DNA from: an uncultured Bacteroides sp.
GTDB lineage: Bacteria; Bacteroidota; Bacteroidia; Bacteroidales; Bacteroidaceae
Length of the DNA stretch: 64,000 nucleotides
Assembly (NCBI RefSeq): GCF_958445495.1
Contig: NZ_CAUCSQ010000012.1
Span: 1-64,000, forward strand
Direction: 5' to 3'
A program made the translations under genes and the position numbers. The notes under the pieces are model-generated. The model was not told where the DNA came from and ran no database searches. It saw only the letters and a list, made by a program, of their open reading frames with translations. The stretch's first letter is position 1; each line of letters starts with the position of its first letter. Shown here one piece after another: positions 7,597 through 15,149 of the stretch.

Positions 7597-9702
7597 ATGA
7601 AAAAGATTCTAAATGCTTTGTTTTTGACACTCTTTGCAGTGTTCACATTTAGTTCATGTAGTGATGTACCGGCTCCTTACGAGATATTGGAAGAGGGTGA
7701 TGTTCCAGGTTTGGTTGGTGATGGAACGAAAGAGAATCCGTATAATATAGAAGCAGCACAACAGAAACAGGATGGTTCTATTGCTTGGGTACAAGGTTAT
7801 ATTGTGGGTGCTATGGAAAATGTGTACGATGATGAAGGAGAGTTTGCTGGTAATAAGGCAAGTTTTACAGCTCCTTTTAATGTAACCTCCAACGTGCTGA
7901 TAGCTGAAAGTCCTGATGAGACCACCGAAAGTAAATGTTTGCCGGTTAAGATAAAAAATGGAAGTGATTTATCGAATGCTTTAAATCTGAAAGACCATCC
8001 GGAAAATAAAGGAGGAGTTTTATTGATTCAAGGTGAGTTAAGTTCCGGTTTTGGAAAAGCTGCATTGATTAATACTACAGCCGCGGTATTTAATAATAAA
8101 GAAATTGGTGAAGAGCAAGGTGGAGATAAACCTAGTGAAACTGTGATTGTAACGAAGGACAATCCTTATACAGAAGATTTTTCTGCTGAACCATTTTCTT
8201 TTACTATTGAGAATAAAGAGATTGGTGGTTTGAGTTGGGTTTGGAGTATGAGCACCACTTATAAAAATGCTTCGGCGAGTGCATATAAGGATGGACAGAA
8301 TTATGCTGCTGAAAGTTGGCTAATGTCTCCTATATTAGATTTATCAGCTTTGACATCTGCAAAATTGACTTTTACCCAAACGTCTTATACTGAGGGCAAG
8401 GATAATGAATTTATGTTAAAAATAAAGGATAAGGATGCTGCGGATTGGACTGCGGTTACTATTGAAATGCCTCTGGGAAATAGTCATGCTGATAAATCTA
8501 CTGTGACTGTGGATTTAAAAGATTATGTTGGTAAGTCTATACAATTTGCCTTTATATATGATAATGATAATACAACATCTGCAAATACTTGGCGAATTTC
8601 TGATGTAAAGGTCGAATCTGACGAAAGTGCTGTTATTCCTCCTGTGGAAGGGCAGATTTTTGCAGAAACATTTGGTACCCCGGTGGAGGAATACACTAAT
8701 GTCAGTGAATATTTAAAATGGGACAATCCAGAATGTCAATTTAACGTGTCTCATGAAGGAGTAAATATTCGTGCTATTGCTCATAAAACAGAAGATAATA
8801 AAACGGAGACTGCAAAAATTAACAGTATTTGGTTTAGTAAAGGCTATGAAAATTGGTTCTCTATTTCGGGAATAAACACGGCTGGATATAATAGATTTAA
8901 AGTAGTTTATGAAGTTGCAGCAAATATCTATTCAGTCGGAGAAACTGCGGATTTAAATGCTTTGAAGGTATCATTGAATGATGTTGAAGTACAGGCCGAA
9001 AGTAAAGTTGTAACGGCTACTGTAGCAAAAGATGATGCGAATATTTTTTATACAATGTCTGTTGAAATTGCAGTAGCAGGTAGTGAAAATTCAACACTAA
9101 AATTTACAACAACTGCTGAAGATAATACTGCAGGTTTACGTCTTGCTAATATTAAAATATTACGTTCAGAAGGAAGCGAAGGTGTTGAACCTGTTGGAAA
9201 TGAGTTGTTTATTTCAGAATATGTGGAGTCTTTTAAGGGAAATAATAAGTATATAGAAATATATAATCCTACAAATGAAACGATTGACTTATCAGAATAT
9301 TCATTGAAAATGAATAATAATGGTAAGAAAGAAGGTGAAAGTATAGTCTGGACATCTCTTCACAATAAAACTTTTACAGAAAGTATTGAACCAGGAAAAG
9401 TCGTAGTATTTGCTAATAATCAAGCGGTGAATTACGAAGGAAAAGTTGTGGAGTGTTCTAACATGTCTTTTAACGGTGATGATGCTGTTGGATTATTTAA
9501 AGGAGAAACCTTGATTGATTTGGTAGGTTATCCAGGAATCCAAGAAAAGTTTGGTGAAAATGTTGTATTGCGGAGGGTACCTACAGTGACTGTCCCTAAT
9601 GTAATTTATACTTTAGCTGAATGGAGTGAAACAAAACTTACATCTATAGAAGAAGATAAAACTATTGGAATATCTGGGCTTGGTTCACATACTGTGGAAT
9701 AG
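7597..9702 (+). CDS. Multidomain surface lipoprotein (DUF6359-like, anchor-J-like, lamin-tail domain)
   Basis: 701 residues with lipobox at Cys21 (TFSSC). The domains in order are a DUF6359-like OB region (about 40-165: GTKENPYNIEAA, WVQGYIVGAM), a choice-of-anchor-J-like jelly roll (about 185-345: YTEDFSAEPF, WLMSPILDLS), a second beta-rich module (about 350-525), and a lamin-tail domain (about 535-650: ELFISEYVES, NNKYIEIYNPT, GDDAVGLFKG). Lamin-tail domains often accompany extracellular nucleases and are proposed to bind DNA or membranes, which fits the neighbours. The gene is visibly more AT-rich, with many AAT/AAA/GAT codons, than the flanking genes. It is the last gene of the receptor operon, followed by a strong terminator. 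The domain names are by resemblance; the role is inferred. Confidence 0.72.
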   Translation: MKKILNALFLTLFAVFTFSSCSDVPAPYEILEEGDVPGLVGDGTKENPYNIEAAQQKQDGSIAWVQGYIVGAMENVYDDEGEFAGNKASFTAPFNVTSNVLIAESPDETTESKCLPVKIKNGSDLSNALNLKDHPENKGGVLLIQGELSSGFGKAALINTTAAVFNNKEIGEEQGGDKPSETVIVTKDNPYTEDFSAEPFSFTIENKEIGGLSWVWSMSTTYKNASASAYKDGQNYAAESWLMSPILDLSALTSAKLTFTQTSYTEGKDNEFMLKIKDKDAADWTAVTIEMPLGNSHADKSTVTVDLKDYVGKSIQFAFIYDNDNTTSANTWRISDVKVESDESAVIPPVEGQIFAETFGTPVEEYTNVSEYLKWDNPECQFNVSHEGVNIRAIAHKTEDNKTETAKINSIWFSKGYENWFSISGINTAGYNRFKVVYEVAANIYSVGETADLNALKVSLNDVEVQAESKVVTATVAKDDANIFYTMSVEIAVAGSENSTLKFTTTAEDNTAGLRLANIKILRSEGSEGVEPVGNELFISEYVESFKGNNKYIEIYNPTNETIDLSEYSLKMNNNGKKEGESIVWTSLHNKTFTESIEPGKVVVFANNQAVNYEGKVVECSNMSFNGDDAVGLFKGETLIDLVGYPGIQEKFGENVVLRRVPTVTVPNVIYTLAEWSETKLTSIEEDKTIGISGLGSHTVE

Positions 9703-9724
9703 TTTGGAGAAGTACTTATATATT

Positions 9725-9765
9725 AAAAAAGTTGCTCAATCCGGAGAGCAACTTTTTTATTTTTT
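9725..9765 (+). terminator. Rho-independent terminator of the TonB receptor operon
   Basis: GTTGCTC (9731-9737) pairs with GAGCAAC (9746-9752). The stem is extended by an A-run before and a T-run after it, so it can work in both directions. It begins about 22 bp past the stop of the lamin-tail lipoprotein gene. Confidence 0.88.
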
Positions 9766-9797
9766 ATCGTATGATTCTTATTTAATGTGTTGATAGT

Positions 9798-10646
9798 ATG
9801 AAAAAAGTATTTGTATATAGTGAGTTCCTTTTCTTATGCATTTTTTTCTTTTCATGTAGTGGTGACGAAAAAGAGAACTCCGATAATTTTGCCACCGGCA
9901 TCGTCGAGCTTCCCGCTCTCCGTAACAGCGCAAATGACGTATTTATAACCCACTCCACCACCTTTAACGGACGGAAAGTAACCTCTTTCAGCATGGAGTA
10001 TGACAAGAGCAGGAAACATTCTCGTTGGGTTGCGTTTCGGTTTGACAATCAGACAAAGCAGCAGAATGTTTCTCGTAGTGATGAGCCTTTTGATGTTGAC
10101 CCGGCTATAAGTTCACAGTATCAGCGTGTACAAGCGGATTTTGGGAAACATGGTTATAACAGAGGACATCTCTGCGCCTCTGCCGACAGGCTTTATTCGC
10201 GTGAGGTGAATGAACAAACCTTCTACTACACCAATATGAGCCCGCAAAGATACAGTTTCAATACCGGTATATGGTTAACTTTAGAAGGACAGGTACAGTC
10301 GTGGGGACGTAGCTGCACATCTTCCGATACTTTGTATGTCGTAAAAGGCGGAACCATTGATAAAGAAGACCAGATAATAAAATATATCGATAACGACCTT
10401 AGTAAACCCGTTCCCAAATATTATTACATGGCTTTGCTGTTTAAAAAAGGAGAATCATTTAAGGCCATAGCTTTCTGGATGGAACATACGGACAGCCCGA
10501 AATCGTCGAAGCTTACCGATTATGCATTATCGATAGACGAGCTGGAAGAAAAGACCGGAATTGATTTCTTTCCAAACCTGAATGATAAATTGGAAAATGC
10601 GCTTGAAGCCACCTACTCGACGAAAGCATGGCCGGGATTAGATTAA
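9798..10646 (+). CDS. DNA/RNA non-specific endonuclease lipoprotein (NUC1 family, second copy)
   Basis: 282 residues with a short signal and a lipobox at Cys20 (IFFFSC), then directly a NUC1 domain. The active-site motif is NRGH (121-124, His124), with NMSPQ (146-150) and FNTGIW (Asn155). The order, spacing and C-terminus (IDELEEKTGIDFFPN) match the minus-strand NUC1 protein at 1782-2939, but the BACON domain is missing, so the two are paralogues with different surface modules. Both share Asn in place of the usual first Asp of DRGH. It follows a terminator, so it is probably transcribed on its own. Expected role: extracellular cutting of DNA and/or RNA feeding the neighbouring receptor. Confidence 0.87.
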   Translation: MKKVFVYSEFLFLCIFFFSCSGDEKENSDNFATGIVELPALRNSANDVFITHSTTFNGRKVTSFSMEYDKSRKHSRWVAFRFDNQTKQQNVSRSDEPFDVDPAISSQYQRVQADFGKHGYNRGHLCASADRLYSREVNEQTFYYTNMSPQRYSFNTGIWLTLEGQVQSWGRSCTSSDTLYVVKGGTIDKEDQIIKYIDNDLSKPVPKYYYMALLFKKGESFKAIAFWMEHTDSPKSSKLTDYALSIDELEEKTGIDFFPNLNDKLENALEATYSTKAWPGLD

Positions 10647-11147
10647 GGATACGATAAAGTGAGGAAACGCACGGATAACCGTTTGATGGCTATTCTTAAT
10701 GCCTGTATTCGCCAGTCTCTCTTTTTACAAGTAAGAACGGATGATACAGGTTCTATTTTTTTAATAAGCCGGTAAAGATATCGGGTTTTGAAGACTTGCC
10801 GGATGAATAACGGACCTACATAAATAAGACAAAGTAGAGTTATCGTTTGGCTAATCTCGGATTTCCTCTGCTATCTTCCGTCTCTTTGCCTTTTTAAAGC
10901 AACTCATAACAAAGAGAGATTAGTGAAACCTTAAAACTTACAGAAACACAGTCTATAAAATATCCGGAATTCCTGGAAACTCCGGAGTTACCTATGTATT
11001 CCGTATAATCTTTTTTATCCATTAATTTTATATTCTTAACTCCGAACATTTCGTAACCACTGAAAATCCATCTACTTTTACCGCCGTATTTACGCACAAT
11101 TGAAAAATACTACATCTTGAGAGGTAAAGACTAATTTAATTCTAGCC
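10647..11147. other. 501-bp intergenic region without a convincing gene
   Basis: CCTGTAT (10702-10708) can pair with ATACAGG (10744-10750) just before a T-rich run and may end transcription of the upstream nuclease gene. A 67-codon minus-strand frame (10894-11097) has no recognisable domain, no signal peptide and no clear ribosome site, so it is not called. The rest probably holds the leader of the outer-membrane barrel gene at 11148. No exact TAnnTTTG element was seen. Confidence 0.5.
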
Positions 11148-13691
11148 ATGAAACATAGACTATTACTACTATTACTACTTGCATTTGCCATATCCGTGAC
11201 AGGACAGGCGCAAAAAACGGCGGTCCCTTCTTTCACAATCAAAGGAGTACTCTTAGATTCCCTGACCCAAGAAGGAGAACCCTATGCAACCATTAAAATT
11301 ACGAAGAAAAATGCTCCGGAAAAAGCGATAAAGATGGCTGTAACCGGTGCGAACGGCAAATTCCAGGAAAAGCTGAATGTACCGGCCGGTGATTATGTAA
11401 TCAATATCTCTTCGATTGGAAAAGCGCCGGTGATAAAAGAGTTCACTTTGAAGCCGTCCGTCAAAGTGCTTGATTTGGGAACCATGTTCTCGGCAGAAGC
11501 CAACAACGAATTGAAAGGGGTGGAAGTGGTAGCGCAAAAGCCCCTGGTAAAGGTCGATATTGACAAGATAGAGTACAATATCGAAGACGACCCGGACTCG
11601 AAATCGAATAGCATACTGGAAATGTTGCGGAAAGTCCCCTTGGTGACGGTAGACGGAGAAGACAACATACAGGTGAACGGCAGCAGCAGTTTCAAGGTAC
11701 ATGTCAACGGGAAACCGAACAACATGATGAGCAATAATCCGAAAGAAGTGTTGAAAAGTATGCCGGCTAATTCCATCAAATACATTGAAGTAATCACCTC
11801 GCCGGGAGCCAAGTACGATGCGGAAGGAGTCGGAGGAATTCTCAACATCGTGACTGTGGGCAGCGGGTTTGAGGGCTATACGGCCACTTTCCGCGGAAAT
11901 GCGAGCAATAACGGGCTGGGAGCCGGCGGTTATGCGATGGTGAAACAAGGGAAACTGACGGTTTCCGCCAATTATAACTATAATTACGACAATTCCCCGC
12001 GCAGCTATTCCGACAGTTACCGGGAAAATTATGAATCGGATACGGAGAAATACCTGGAGTCCGGAAGTTCCTCCAAGTCGAAGGGTAATTTCCAGTATGG
12101 AAATCTGGAAGCGAGTTATGAAATCGATACGTTGAGGCTGCTGACCGTGGCTTTCGGAATGTACGGCAACAGCAGTAACAGTAATAGCGACGGCAATACG
12201 GTGATGTACGGGGCAAACCACGAAGATGTTACTTATAGCTACCGGACAGCCAATCATGGAACATCCTCATGGTTCTCGGTGAATGGAAACATAGACTACC
12301 AGCGTGTCTCCAGAAAGAACAAACAAAGAATGCTCACCCTGTCCTACAAGGTAGATACGGAGCCGCAGAGCGATGATTCATACAACACATATCTTGATAT
12401 CTATCCGGACGCACAGAAAGACGAACTTGTAGAACGGCTGCTGTTGCGCAATTACCATTCGGACGGGAAAACGAATACGATGGAACAGACCTTCCAGGCA
12501 GACTATACAACCCCAATCGGCAAGCTACATACGATAGAAACCGGAGTGAAGTATATTTTCCGCCGCAACTCCAGTGACAACAAGCTTTACGAAGCGGCGG
12601 GAGGAAGCGACGATTATGCGTATAACGAAGACCGCAGCAGCGACTACCGTCATCTGAACCATATCCTGGCGGCTTATGCCGGATATACCTTGAGATATAA
12701 AGGCTTCACTTTCAAACCGGGAGTTCGTTACGAACAGACCATACAGCGGGTGAAATATATCGTGGGGCCGGGAGAGAACTTCCATACGAATTTCAGCGAC
12801 GTGGTTCCTTCCGTCTCCTTAGGAATGAAAATCGGCAAGACACAAAACATACGCGCCGGTTACAGCATGCGTATCTGGCGTCCGGGAATCTGGAACCTGA
12901 ACCCCTATTTCAACAACCAGGATCCGATGTCCATCAGTCAGGGAAATCCGGACCTTGAAAGCGAGAAAAGCCATACTTTCGACTTGGCATATAGCAGTTT
13001 CGGTGCTAAATTCAATATCAACCTGTCTCTGCGCCATTCTTTCAATAATAACGGGATTGAGAGAGTGAGCCGTTTGATTACCGATGCCGACGGAGAGATT
13101 TTTGACGGCAATCCGGAACATCTTGCACCGGAGGGCGCTTTGTACAGCACCTATGCCAATATCGGGAAAAGCCGGAATACCGGACTCTCCCTTTATCTGA
13201 ACTGGAACGCCTCTTCCAATACCCGTATTTATGTAAATGGCCGTGGAAACTACAGCGATATGAAAAGCGAGGCACAGGGATTGCATAATTATGGCTGGAA
13301 CGGTTCTTTCCATGCCGGTATCCAGCATACACTTCCTTTAAAGATACGGTTGAGCGTGAACGGCGGGGCCAGTACCCCGTATATCAGCTTGCAGGGGGAA
13401 CGTTCCGGTTACCAGTATTGCGGAGTCAGCCTGAACCGCTCGTTCCTGAAAGACGAACGGTTGTCTTTAAATTTGTATTGTTATGACTTCTGGAGGAAAT
13501 ACAGAACCTTCGATAGCTACACGGAAGGAGCCAACTTTATCTCGAAGAGCAGCGGCAAATGGCCGAGCCGCCGTTTCGGATTCAGCATCAGTTACCGAAT
13601 CGGGGAATTGAAAGCCAGCGTGAAAAAAGCTGCCCGCAGCATTGAGAATGACGATGTGAAAGGCGGCGGTTCCGGCGGAGGCGGCCGGTAA
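11148..13691 (+). CDS. Outer-membrane beta-barrel receptor with carboxypeptidase-regulatory-like domain
   Basis: 847 residues: signal peptide (ending near GQAQ, residue 22), a carboxypeptidase-regulatory-like beta-sandwich (about 28-115), a TonB plug-like region (about 125-240: LRKVPLVTVDGEDNIQVNG, YIEVITSPGAKYDAEG) and a large beta-barrel of the OMP_b-brl_3 type. It is not SusC: the plug signature and length differ and no SusD follows. The barrel ends near FGFSISYRIG, after which a tail of about 30 residues rich in Lys and Gly (GGGSGGGGR) follows, common in this family. It is a single-gene unit, convergent with the beta-1,2-glucan operon. The ligand is unknown; family members are often called ferric-siderophore-type receptors, but nothing local supports that. 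Confidence 0.85.
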   Translation: MKHRLLLLLLLAFAISVTGQAQKTAVPSFTIKGVLLDSLTQEGEPYATIKITKKNAPEKAIKMAVTGANGKFQEKLNVPAGDYVINISSIGKAPVIKEFTLKPSVKVLDLGTMFSAEANNELKGVEVVAQKPLVKVDIDKIEYNIEDDPDSKSNSILEMLRKVPLVTVDGEDNIQVNGSSSFKVHVNGKPNNMMSNNPKEVLKSMPANSIKYIEVITSPGAKYDAEGVGGILNIVTVGSGFEGYTATFRGNASNNGLGAGGYAMVKQGKLTVSANYNYNYDNSPRSYSDSYRENYESDTEKYLESGSSSKSKGNFQYGNLEASYEIDTLRLLTVAFGMYGNSSNSNSDGNTVMYGANHEDVTYSYRTANHGTSSWFSVNGNIDYQRVSRKNKQRMLTLSYKVDTEPQSDDSYNTYLDIYPDAQKDELVERLLLRNYHSDGKTNTMEQTFQADYTTPIGKLHTIETGVKYIFRRNSSDNKLYEAAGGSDDYAYNEDRSSDYRHLNHILAAYAGYTLRYKGFTFKPGVRYEQTIQRVKYIVGPGENFHTNFSDVVPSVSLGMKIGKTQNIRAGYSMRIWRPGIWNLNPYFNNQDPMSISQGNPDLESEKSHTFDLAYSSFGAKFNINLSLRHSFNNNGIERVSRLITDADGEIFDGNPEHLAPEGALYSTYANIGKSRNTGLSLYLNWNASSNTRIYVNGRGNYSDMKSEAQGLHNYGWNGSFHAGIQHTLPLKIRLSVNGGASTPYISLQGERSGYQYCGVSLNRSFLKDERLSLNLYCYDFWRKYRTFDSYTEGANFISKSSGKWPSRRFGFSISYRIGELKASVKKAARSIENDDVKGGGSGGGGR

Positions 13692-13703
13692 AGACCACCT
13701 CTG

Positions 13704-13740
13704 ACAGCCCGCCGGAACTGCCGCTGGGCTGTGCCTTTAT
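13704..13740. terminator. Probable shared terminator between convergent genes
   Basis: ACAGCCC (13704-13710) pairs with GGGCTGT (13726-13732), followed by a short T-rich stretch on the plus strand. It fills the 45-bp gap between the convergent barrel gene and the GH144 gene. Confidence 0.5.
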
Positions 13741-15149
13741 TTCACATTCCGCTGATGGATGTTGAACCCCAGTTTGCTCAGTCCGGCTTGTACATCGGGA
13801 TGGCTCATGAAAAGCTTCCATAACAATCCCGTCCGGTAGTTCTCAAGCATAACGGCGATAGGGCCCTGGTCGATAGCCAGATAACGTTTGGGATACCAGT
13901 TGTCCGTCTCGCTGAAAGCGTCGTAAAATCCGAAAGGCCCGAACACCTTATCCCCCATGTTGTACAGATGGCGCATCACCTGCATGGAATATTCCGGTGT
14001 ATATACGATGGATGAAAGTGCGGCGGTAGGAGAGATGACCCCTTTGTCATCCCGTTCGTTCGGCGAATGGGCGGCATACCCGTCAACGGAGTAACTGGCG
14101 GTCAGTCCCCAGCAGTCCGGCCCGAAACCTTTGTAATGTTTGGGATTGCGGATACAGTAAGCGCGGTTGACTAATGTCAGGTTACGCATCTCGTGGAAAT
14201 AACTGGGGCAATATTCGTCTTTCAGCCCTACGGGGTCGAGCCCAAGGAAAGAGTATTGCGCCCAGAAAAGCGGTCCGGCTTCCGTTCCCTGATAGCGGAG
14301 ATGCAGCTTGATTCCCTCTACCTTGTGCGGAGAGACGATTGCGCCGTTCTGTGCCCATCCTTCGTGGTAGACGGCGGCGGGTACTCCGTGTGTCGGCGAG
14401 GCGGCAGCCAGAATATACATGATCAGGCATTCGTTGTAACCGTGTACCGGGAAATCCATCTCCCAGCCGTATGTAGGACTCCAGTGCCAGTAAAGGACAT
14501 TCTGTCCGCCCCGGCGATACCAGTTCCAGTCCACCTCACGCCAAAGCCGGTCGATACGCCGGGCTATCGTTTTCTCCGTTTCGTTTCCGTTTACGTAGTA
14601 TTGGTGTGCGGCGAGAAGTCCCTGCATCAGGAAAGCCGTCTCCACCAAGTCGCCTCCGTTGTCTTTCTGTCCGAAAGGTTTCACTTTTCCGGTGTCGCCG
14701 TACCACCAGTGCGGGTATGCGCCATGAAAACGGTCTGCTTTCTCCAGGAAAGAAAGGATACGTTCCATACGTGCCGCTCCCTCTTCACGGGTGACATAAC
14801 CGCGGTCTATCCCGCTGAGGATAGCCATGATGCCGAAGCCGCTGCCGCCGGAGGTCACCACATTGGCGTCATTCTCCGGATATGTGCCGTCCGTGTGGTA
14901 ACGTTCGGGAGCAAGGCCGCTGTTGGGTTCCGCTCCTTCCCAAAAATAGAGGAAGGTGCGCCGTTGTACCGTGTCCATCAGAGCATCGTCCGACAGTGTG
15001 TCCGCCTGGCCGGCAGCAAGAGAAGCCGTGGCTTTTCTGCCTTTGCAGCTTTCCAGACCTAGGATAAGGAAAAGAAGCAGTGGTAGCATGAGAGGGAAAA
15101 AAACGGTCCTTATGACATTCTGATAATCTTTTTTCATGACACATCTCAT
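13737..15149 (-). CDS. GH144-type endo-beta-1,2-glucanase lipoprotein
   Basis: 470 residues: N-terminal signal with lipobox at Cys35 (LGLESC), then an (alpha/alpha)6-barrel 'glycoamylase' domain (about 50-465; FLYFWEGAEPNSGLAPER, GSGFGIMAIL, HWWYGDTG, PIAVMLENYRTGLLW). This domain is that of GH144 and related enzymes; GH144 hydrolyses linear beta-1,2-glucan to sophoro-oligosaccharides. Pairing with a GH3 enzyme and a SusCD pair matches the beta-1,2-glucan locus known around BT_3567 of B. thetaiotaomicron (recalled, not checked). The ATG at 15149 overlaps the GH3 stop as ATGA; a second ATG at 15137 is an equally good start. It is the last gene of a four-gene operon. Confidence 0.82.
   Translation of the reverse strand: MRCVMKKDYQNVIRTVFFPLMLPLLLFLILGLESCKGRKATASLAAGQADTLSDDALMDTVQRRTFLYFWEGAEPNSGLAPERYHTDGTYPENDANVVTSGGSGFGIMAILSGIDRGYVTREEGAARMERILSFLEKADRFHGAYPHWWYGDTGKVKPFGQKDNGGDLVETAFLMQGLLAAHQYYVNGNETEKTIARRIDRLWREVDWNWYRRGGQNVLYWHWSPTYGWEMDFPVHGYNECLIMYILAAASPTHGVPAAVYHEGWAQNGAIVSPHKVEGIKLHLRYQGTEAGPLFWAQYSFLGLDPVGLKDEYCPSYFHEMRNLTLVNRAYCIRNPKHYKGFGPDCWGLTASYSVDGYAAHSPNERDDKGVISPTAALSSIVYTPEYSMQVMRHLYNMGDKVFGPFGFYDAFSETDNWYPKRYLAIDQGPIAVMLENYRTGLLWKLFMSHPDVQAGLSKLGFNIHQRNVK

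Noticed and set aside
10894..11097. 67-codon minus-strand frame in the 501-bp gap
   Set aside because: No recognisable domain, signal peptide or ribosome site; could be a remnant but there is not enough support.
11253..12257. 334-codon open frame opposite the outer-membrane barrel gene
   Set aside because: Antisense shadow of a gene with clear family features; low-complexity composition typical of such shadows.
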